From assembly GCF_003245365.1 (NCBI RefSeq), contig NZ_NBIU01000023.1, forward strand, positions 1 through 34,855: a stretch of 34,855 bases of DNA, read 5' to 3'. The stretch's first letter is position 1. The number at the start of each line of letters is the position of its first letter. Positions 30,547 to 34,855 of this stretch are shown piece after piece. Made by a program: the position numbers and the translations under genes. The notes beneath the pieces were generated by a model. It made no database searches and was not told the origin of the DNA. It saw nothing but the letters and a program-made list of their open reading frames with translations. Source of the DNA: Helicobacter valdiviensis. Its GTDB lineage: Bacteria > Campylobacterota > Campylobacteria > Campylobacterales > Helicobacteraceae.

Positions 30547-30745
30547 AGGGCAAGGGAGTGGAACTCCCGCTCGCAAAGAGGGGCTTTTGCAAGTGTGGAT
30601 AGCTATGCTTGTATGCTCCTCTGTAAAGCTAAAGAGCGAAGCTTCTCCCCGTTTGCGTTAGCAAATGGGACGGGGGCTTTAGAGGGTCAAGGGACGAGCA
30701 GTCCCTTGTCGCAAGAGGAGGCTTTGCCTTCTCGCGAAGTTAAAA
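30547..30745 (+). repeat. Structured palindromic element (copy 4), first unit partial
   Basis: A headless unit (30547-30631) has GGGAGTGGAACTCCC and a tail hairpin GAGGGGC...GCTCCTC interrupted by the nested insert 30587-30615. The full unit (30632-30745) has CCCCGTTTGC-GTTA-GCAAATGGGACGGGG, GGGACGAGCAGTCCC and GAGGAGGCTTTGCCTTCTC. It fills the gap 30545-30768 up to the AAAGGAA ribosome site of the next gene. Confidence 0.85.
30587..30615 (+). repeat. Nested sub-element inside palindromic copy 4
   Basis: 29 bases (TTGCAAGTGTGGATAG then CTATGCTTGTATG) split a hairpin that is intact in copy 3 (GAGGGGCTTTGCTCCTC). Its ends and the GTGGATA core match the insert at 11553-11593, which split a different part of another unit. 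Confidence 0.5.
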
Positions 30746-30768
30746 TAAAAAGAAAGGAATTTTAAAAT

Positions 30769-31665
30769 ATGGAACTTTGTAGAAAGATTGAAGAGTTAAA
30801 TGGGCTTTATGCAAATTCAATTAAAATCTTAGAAGAGGCTAAAGCACAAATAAGCCAAGAGAATGTCAAAGAAGTTTTAAACAATTCCTTTCTTCAGCTT
30901 GAAAAAGAAACAGAAAAAGAAATACAACTAACTACAAAGACAATATTAGAAGAAAAAAAAGAAGAACTAAAAAATGCTAATGAAGAACAGGTTTTAGAAT
31001 TATTTTTGCAAAATTTGCAAAGCTTAGCACAGAGTATTGCTCCCAAAGTAAATTTAAATGAGGTAGTTAAACTTACTACAAATGAGTTAAAAGAGGATAA
31101 CTTCCAAAGATTACTAGAGGCTTTGAGTGTGGTTATAGAGGAAGAAGAATTTTTTTCACTCCTATTAAATAAAAAAGAAGAAATAAAAAACAAAACAGAA
31201 GAATTTCTAACAAATCTAAAAAAAATTGATCTCCACACACACATCTATAACCACACTCAAAGCTTTTTAGATGAAAACAAAGAGGAGATTTTAGGGGCGC
31301 AAGATTTAGGTTTTATTAAAGATTTTATTTTAAAAACTAAGGAACTACGAGAGATTATTGCAACTCACTCACGCATTGCAACAAAAGAAGTTATTAACAC
31401 AAAAGCCACTAAAGAAGTCTTAATAGAAGTCTTAAAAGAAGATGCTATAAGAGTTTTTGAAGAATCTTTAGGGCTGCAAGAGCTTATAGAAAAAAGGTTT
31501 TTAGCTTCTAATATGCTTTTTTCTATGAGTGTGCAAGGAGAAATTAAAGTGATTGCTAATACTTACAATGTTTTATCGGATTTAATATTGGCACAAAAAA
31601 GAAAAGAAGCACTAGAAGAGATTGGGACAAAAGAGCCTATCTTTAAAACTTATCATGTTTTATAG
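30769..31665 (+). CDS. Helical hypothetical virion-region protein (298 aa)
   Basis: AAAGGAATTTTAAAAT precedes ATG 30769. The 298 residues are nearly all helical, with heptad-like Leu/Glu/Lys patterns (EKETEKEIQLTTKTILEEKK, FFSLLLNKKEEIKNKTEEFL) and no membrane span or catalytic motif. No family is recognised. It lies between the decoration and adaptor candidates, so a structural or assembly role is likely. The whole leader upstream is palindromic repeat. Confidence 0.6.
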   Translation: MELCRKIEELNGLYANSIKILEEAKAQISQENVKEVLNNSFLQLEKETEKEIQLTTKTILEEKKEELKNANEEQVLELFLQNLQSLAQSIAPKVNLNEVVKLTTNELKEDNFQRLLEALSVVIEEEEFFSLLLNKKEEIKNKTEEFLTNLKKIDLHTHIYNHTQSFLDENKEEILGAQDLGFIKDFILKTKELREIIATHSRIATKEVINTKATKEVLIEVLKEDAIRVFEESLGLQELIEKRFLASNMLFSMSVQGEIKVIANTYNVLSDLILAQKRKEALEEIGTKEPIFKTYHVL

Positions 31666-31673
31666 GGTGTAAA

Positions 31674-32261
31674 ATGAAAGCAAAAATTGCTATTATGCAT
31701 CTAAGATCTAAGCTAAGGGATACAGATTTAAAAAATCCTAGATTTTCTAATGCGGAGCTTTTAAGTGCTTTGGAAAATTCACAAAACAAGCTCATTTGTG
31801 AATTTGAAAACAATATTTGCCACTTTGTATTCAAAGATAATCAAAGATTATTGCTTCCTTTTAGTGCTTTAGGTTTAATAGAAGCAAAACTAAATGGTGC
31901 TACTCTTGACTTTAAGCCTCACTCTGTAATCATAAAAGGAGAAAAAGGAAAGTATCTTTATGCGCTAAATCCTAAGGAATATAAGTTAAGCACATCTTAT
32001 CAAGGCACTTTGGAGCTTTATGTAAATTGCGCTTCAATACTAGAAAAAGAAGAAGATACAATCTTTTTAGATGGAATGTTTTTAAATGCTTTATTGTATG
32101 GAGCTTTAATTTTAATTTTACAAGTAGAAACAAGTGTGAATACTTTTGAAAAAATAAGTTTTTATGAAAATCTTTATAAAAAAGAATGTGCTTTTTTACG
32201 AAGCTTAACAAATAAACAAAGGGAAAAAAGTGCGATACTAACACCCTTTATCAAAGTTTAA
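31674..32261 (+). CDS. Head-tail adaptor candidate
   Basis: In this 195-residue protein the start (IAIMHLRSKLRDTDLKNPRF, then SNAELLSALENSQNKLI) resembles phage adaptor/connector proteins, which open with LR..L.D....RFS..EL...LN. The end (FLNALLYGALILILQVETSV then NTFEKISFYENLYKKEC) matches their C-terminal helical pair. A central beta region lies between. Such adaptors accompany N4-gp56-type capsids and join portal to tail. GGTGTAAA is a weak ribosome site. The assignment is by pattern only. Confidence 0.5.
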   Translation: MKAKIAIMHLRSKLRDTDLKNPRFSNAELLSALENSQNKLICEFENNICHFVFKDNQRLLLPFSALGLIEAKLNGATLDFKPHSVIIKGEKGKYLYALNPKEYKLSTSYQGTLELYVNCASILEKEEDTIFLDGMFLNALLYGALILILQVETSVNTFEKISFYENLYKKECAFLRSLTNKQREKSAILTPFIKV

Positions 32262-32271
32262 AGGATAAAGA

Positions 32272-32693
32272 ATGAATGCAATGCTATTAGGCGGGGGGGG
32301 GGGGGGTATTTAGCCTCTAATAACAAAATTTATAAGAATAAACTTGTAATCCATTTAGCAGGATTACAAAAATATGTGGATTCTAATTTGTTTAATGGGG
32401 CTAGAAAGTTTGCACTAGAAGTAGAAGGTTGGGTTACTTCAAAAATCACACCTAGCTATGATGCGGGAATGGATATAAGACTTTTTTCTAAAAAAGGTCT
32501 TGTATGTTCTACAACAAGATATGTTAGGGCTTGGGTTTTTGAGATTTTAGAGCCTGATAAAAGACCCATTATAGAAGATGTTATCTTACAAGATGAACTT
32601 TATATAGCGTTTTATTGCACGATAAGAGGAAGTGCTACCATAAAGCAATATGATGTTTTAAGGAGCAATATAACTCTTTATTGGGATAGTTAG
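32272..32693 (+). CDS. Phase-variable small virion-type protein, OFF state
   Basis: ATG 32272 follows AAAGGATAAAGA. With the 14 G present (32293-32306) translation reads MNAMLLG plus glycines, then stops at TAG 32311-32313. One added G, or two removed, would open ~140 residues: ...YLASNNKIYKNKLVIHLAG to the end SNITLYWDS at 32693. The start, the gene length and the LYW end match the ON gene at 24419, so the two are paralogues under separate switches. The body (GWVTSKITPSYDAGMDIRLF ...) is beta-rich. As sequenced this gene is off. Its stop overlaps the leftward gene 32690-32941 by 4 bases. Confidence 0.8.
32293..32306 (+). repeat. Poly-G tract of 14, OFF length
   Basis: Fourteen G lie 21 bases after the A of the start codon. 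12 or 15 G give the long frame; 14 gives a short peptide. The tract has the same position relative to the start as the 12-G tract at 24443. Confidence 0.9.
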
Positions 32694-32941
32694 CGTAGAA
32701 GTTTTTCAACTTGGCATTCATCATAATCAAAAATAAGCTTATTATCATACGAATAGCTATCGTATTTTAATATTGCTTCTTGGTTATAAGCATAAACATA
32801 GCAAAATTTAGTCTTAATATAAATTCCCTCTTGTGTTTTATAAAGATTGTTTTCCTCTCTTGTTACATATACTTTATAAATCTCTGCATAAATAAAGCTT
32901 GGCACTATAAGAAGTATAAAAAAATATTTTAAAATACACAT
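32690..32941 (-). CDS. Leftward exported small protein (83 aa)
   Basis: On the minus strand AAGGATTAATCA precedes the ATG at 32941. Residues 1-19 (MCILKYFFILLIVPSFIYA) form a clear signal peptide with a likely cut after YA. The mature part is ~64 residues, rich in Tyr and Lys, with two cysteines (FCYVYAY, ECQVEK) that could form one disulfide. It is probably periplasmic. No family is recognised. Being leftward and exported within a phage late region, it is a moron candidate. Confidence 0.65.
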   Translation of the reverse strand: MCILKYFFILLIVPSFIYAEIYKVYVTREENNLYKTQEGIYIKTKFCYVYAYNQEAILKYDSYSYDNKLIFDYDECQVEKLLR

Positions 32942-32987
32942 TGATTAATCCTTATTGCTTAGTTTTTAGAATCTATCATTTTACCCC

Positions 32988-33284
32988 TTAATTTTTATAC
33001 AAAGACGCACTATCTCTTATTTCAATAATGCTACTTAGCTTTAAATTTTTTTCTCTTAAAGTATCCACTTCTTTTTTTAAATCTTGTATTTCTTGATTTT
33101 TTAACTCTATTTCTTTACTTTTTAATTCTATTTCTTGCATTTTTAGCTTTATTTCTTCTTTTTTCTCTTCCAGCTCTTTTCTTCTAGCCCACCAAAATAC
33201 AAAATAGCCAACAACAACGCCTATAACAAATCCTAACGAGAATTCTTGATAATGCACCAAAAATTCTAAAACTTTTACATCCAT
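32988..33284 (-). CDS. Leftward membrane-anchored coiled-coil protein (98 aa)
   Basis: ATG at 33284 lies 26-31 bases after a minus-strand TATAAT (33310-33315). Residues ~15-32 (FSLGFVIGVVVGYFVFWW) form one membrane helix, followed by ARRK and then a strong coiled coil (EIKLKMQEIELKSKEIELKN then QEIQDLKKEV). This shape recalls phage spanin or o-spanin-partner proteins and small inner-membrane exclusion proteins, but neither is proven. It begins the leftward island that shares promoter segment B. Confidence 0.65.
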   Translation of the reverse strand: MDVKVLEFLVHYQEFSLGFVIGVVVGYFVFWWARRKELEEKKEEIKLKMQEIELKSKEIELKNQEIQDLKKEVDTLREKNLKLSSIIEIRDSASLYKN

Positions 33285-33298
33285 AGTTTTAACCCTTA

Positions 33299-33355
33299 TT
33301 TTTTACTTCATTATATCCTACAATAAGCTTAGAAAATAGGATTAAAGGATTTTAG
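33299..33355. promoter_or_regulatory. Divergent promoter segment B
   Basis: Near-duplicate of 12134-12192. It has a minus-strand TATAAT (33310-33315) for the leftward coiled-coil gene, and AAAATAGGATTAAAGGATTT directly before the rightward micro-protein at 33356. The variable 15-base centre (TCCTACAATAAG) differs from segment A, while both arms match. Confidence 0.65.
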
Positions 33356-33433
33356 ATGTTTTCTGGTTTTGTGTTTGGCTTTGGGCTTATTTTTGTTTTG
33401 TATCTAATAACTAGAATAATAGATACTTTTTAA
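33356..33433 (+). CDS. 25-residue membrane micro-protein
   Basis: ATG 33356 follows AAAGGATTTTAG. The product MFSGFVFGFGLIFVLYLITR plus IIDTF is one hydrophobic helix with small-residue spacing (GF..GFG). It is tightly followed by a similar micro-protein at 33446 and resembles the one at 11787. It is supported by the ribosome site and by the repeated pattern, not by any known family. Confidence 0.45.
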   Translation: MFSGFVFGFGLIFVLYLITRIIDTF

Positions 33434-33445
33434 AGGAATTTTTAA

Positions 33446-33514
33446 ATGTTTGCAGGTTTTATTCTTGGTTTTGCAATAGCCTATCTTATTTTTGCCCCAA
33501 AGGAGAAAGAATGA
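33446..33514 (+). CDS. 22-residue membrane micro-protein
   Basis: AAAGGAATTTTTAA precedes ATG 33446. The product MFAGFILGFAIAYLIF then APKEKE is a single helix with a charged tail, a near-relative of the preceding micro-protein (MFSGFVFGFGLIFVLYL). The stop overlaps the next start (ATGA at 33511-33514), which suggests a translated, coupled gene. Confidence 0.5.
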   Translation: MFAGFILGFAIAYLIFAPKEKE

Positions 33515-33885
33515 ATTTTGTAAAAATTGGAACAACTTATATTTTAGCAAAAAAAATAACAAGCTTTAGTGTTTCTTTTGATTGCAATAAGCTTAAAGTT
33601 AGTCTCAATAAAGAAAAACACTCTTTTAAACTTTTTAAAATGAGTAAGGAAGATTTACTTATTAGCGTTATTGATAAAGAAAAACCCAAAGAGATTTTAG
33701 AGCTTGAAAAACCAATGGAAATAGAATTACAAGGACGAATACTAAAAGGACTTGTTTTGCTAAAAGATAAAAAAGAAACCACATTTGATTTAAATGGAGT
33801 GGTTTTTGACCTTTTAGAAAAACACAAAGAATCTATAAATAAAATAGAAGAGATATGGGAAAATAAATTTAAGACTCACAAATGA
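33511..33885 (+). CDS. Hypothetical protein before the terminase (124 aa)
   Basis: It starts in the ATGA overlap with the micro-protein; AAGGAG lies 10 bases upstream. The 124 residues give a beta-rich first part (FVKIGTTYILAKKITSFSVS, KLKVSLNKEKHSFKLFKMSK) and a helical end (LLEKHKESINKIEEIWENKF). No family is recognised. The place immediately upstream of the large terminase gene is where a small terminase subunit often sits, but no DNA-binding helix-turn-helix is visible, so I do not call it that. Confidence 0.55.
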   Translation: MNFVKIGTTYILAKKITSFSVSFDCNKLKVSLNKEKHSFKLFKMSKEDLLISVIDKEKPKEILELEKPMEIELQGRILKGLVLLKDKKETTFDLNGVVFDLLEKHKESINKIEEIWENKFKTHK

Positions 33886-33914
33886 CTTTTACATATGGTT
33901 TTTATAGGTAGCTT

Positions 33915-34855
33915 ATGGATAATAAAGAGAATATGATTAAAGAGGAGGCTTTGCCTTCTTGTGAAGTTAAAAGCGAAGCTCCCCGCTCACAAAGTGAGTG
34001 GGACGGGGGCTTTAGGGGATTTGAAAGGACAGCTTGCTGTCCTTCATCGCAAGAGGAGGCTTTGCCTTCTCGCGAAGTCAAAATAAGAAAAGAACTAGCC
34101 CTAAGAGAATATGCAAGGAGAGATTTTAAAACTTTTTTGTATTTAAAATGGGAAAGATATGACAAAAAAGAATTTTATCATAATTGGCATTTTGAATATT
34201 TAAGCAAAGTTCTCTCTTGCACCCTCCCAAAATATTGTAAAGATAAGCACATACAATTACTAAGAAGAGTTATTTTAAATATGCCCCCAAGCTATGGCAA
34301 AACAGAAACCATTGCAAGAAGCTTTATTGCATGGAGTTTAGGGGTAGATCCGAGTAGAAAATTTATGTATGTTAGCTATTCTGATGAGCTTTGCAAAAGA
34401 ATTAGCAATGAAGTGAGGGACTTGCTTAAAAGCCCTTATTTTAGGAGTATTTTTAAGAAAAACCCCGACTTTTTACAAGATAATAGCCAAGAATTTATTT
34501 TAAAAGAAGGTGGAGGCTGCTTTTTTACCACGCTAAAGAGTGCTATTACTGGATTTCACGCACATAGTATTTTAATAGATGATCCTATTAAAGTAAGTGA
34601 GATGAACTCAAAGAGTGCAAGAGATGCAGTAAATAACAACTTTACAGGCTCGGTTCTCTCAAGATTAAAAGACATAAACTCAAGCATTATTATTTTAATG
34701 CAACGCTTAGGGGAAGAGGATTTGTGCGGATATTTGCTAAATCCACTTAATTTTAGCGAGGATGTTATCAAAGAGTGGAAAATCCTAAAACTTCAAGCAT
34801 TAAATGAAGAAGAAACCACCTATAAAATCGCTGATTTTAGCTACACAAGAGCTAA
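33915..34855 (+). CDS. Large terminase subunit (3' end beyond window), with repeat-derived insert near the N-terminus
   Basis: The frame is open from ATG 33915 to the last base (313 codons). This is the ATPase motor and nuclease that packages phage DNA. Visible: the adenine-binding region YHNWHFEYLSKVL, Walker A MPPSYGKTE (Lys129), the strand FMYVSYSDELCKRISNEVR, Walker B ILIDDP (Asp222-Asp223), and the coupling-motif strand SIIILMQRLGEEDL. The nuclease domain lies beyond the edge. Residues ~9-57 derive from the palindromic element (33940-34081), between MDNKENMIK and IRKELALREYARRDFKTF, where related proteins start. An alternative is that translation starts later, but no ATG with a ribosome site is seen right after the insert. 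Confidence 0.9.
   Translation, partial: MDNKENMIKEEALPSCEVKSEAPRSQSEWDGGFRGFERTACCPSSQEEALPSREVKIRKELALREYARRDFKTFLYLKWERYDKKEFYHNWHFEYLSKVLSCTLPKYCKDKHIQLLRRVILNMPPSYGKTETIARSFIAWSLGVDPSRKFMYVSYSDELCKRISNEVRDLLKSPYFRSIFKKNPDFLQDNSQEFILKEGGGCFFTTLKSAITGFHAHSILIDDPIKVSEMNSKSARDAVNNNFTGSVLSRLKDINSSIIILMQRLGEEDLCGYLLNPLNFSEDVIKEWKILKLQALNEEETTYKIADFSYTRA
33940..34081 (+). repeat. Palindromic element inside the terminase gene (copy 5)
   Basis: A tail fragment (GAGGAGGCTTTGCCTTCT, then TGTGAAGTTAAA) is joined to a full unit with CCCCGCTCAC-AAA-GTGAGTGGGACGGGG, GGACAGCTTGCTGTCC, GAGGAGGCTTTGCCTTCTC and the close GCGAAGTCAAA. The gene frame stays open (EVKSEAPRSQSEWDGG ... EEALPSREVK). The head half is read in the same frame as in the giant gene (SEATRSQSEWDGG); the tail half is read in another. 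Confidence 0.88.

Noticed and set aside
33511-33885. Small terminase subunit
   Set aside because: The position fits, but no helix-turn-helix or family motif is visible in the 124 residues.
11519-34081. Dispersed palindromic units as CRISPR repeats or transcription terminators
   Set aside because: Copies are kilobases apart, carry no spacers, lack T-runs, and some lie inside open genes.

Overview
The window is AT-rich, gene-dense DNA with AAGGA-type ribosome binding sites, TATAAT boxes without obvious -35 elements, and two long poly-G tracts placed just after start codons. Together with the protein families present (the endoribonuclease module that reads GLGDIDLVWGD, a two-partner-secretion exoprotein with GLUG repeats), this points to Campylobacterota, most likely an enterohepatic-type Helicobacter. 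The species cannot be fixed from the sequence alone.

Layout. Bases 1-3667 hold the 3' part of a large host-type surface exoprotein (TpsA/FhaB-like). From about 3800 to the right edge the DNA is a prophage or phage-like element, nearly all on the + strand. 3802-7344: an accessory/early block (C5-cytosine methyltransferase whose central part is frame-scrambled, membrane protein, YopX-like protein, DPPY methyltransferase, zinc-ribbon micro-protein, pentapeptide-repeat protein). 7331-8467: tyrosine integrase. 8476-13731: replication block (winged-helix initiator/loader, two overlapping ribbon-helix-helix proteins, DnaB-like helicase, DnaG-type primase). 13798-22569: one 2923-residue polyvalent protein with three barnase/colicin-E5-type nuclease modules, a zincin motif and a C-terminal fourth nuclease-like module, followed by a detached alternative C-terminal module. 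24419-32693: virion genes (phase-variable small protein, coiled-coil fibre-like protein, scaffold candidate, N4-gp56/DUF4043-type major capsid protein, decoration candidate, head-tail adaptor candidate, second phase-variable protein). 33915 to the edge: large terminase subunit, cut by the window end. Portal, tail and lysis genes are not visible and should lie to the right.

Three islands read leftward against this flow (11801-12127, 23550-24132, 32690-33284). All encode small membrane or exported proteins. At least three of their genes have a clear TATAAT box, so they look like independently expressed lysogen genes (morons). Two of the islands share an almost identical divergent promoter segment.

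The most unusual content is a family of structured palindromic repeats of about 100-115 bp. They are bounded by GCGAAG motifs and all lie in the same orientation. Full units or fragments occur at six places. Three are intergenic, directly upstream of ribosome binding sites, and three lie inside coding sequence without closing the frame: two in the polyvalent gene and one in the terminase gene. Different copies carry different but self-complementary stems, and one copy is flanked by a 30-bp direct duplication of the gene junction. Other items of note are the paired poly-G switches (one ON with 12 G, one OFF with 14 G), the exact 101-bp repeat that could swap the C-terminus of the polyvalent protein, and the double compensating frameshift in the cytosine methyltransferase.
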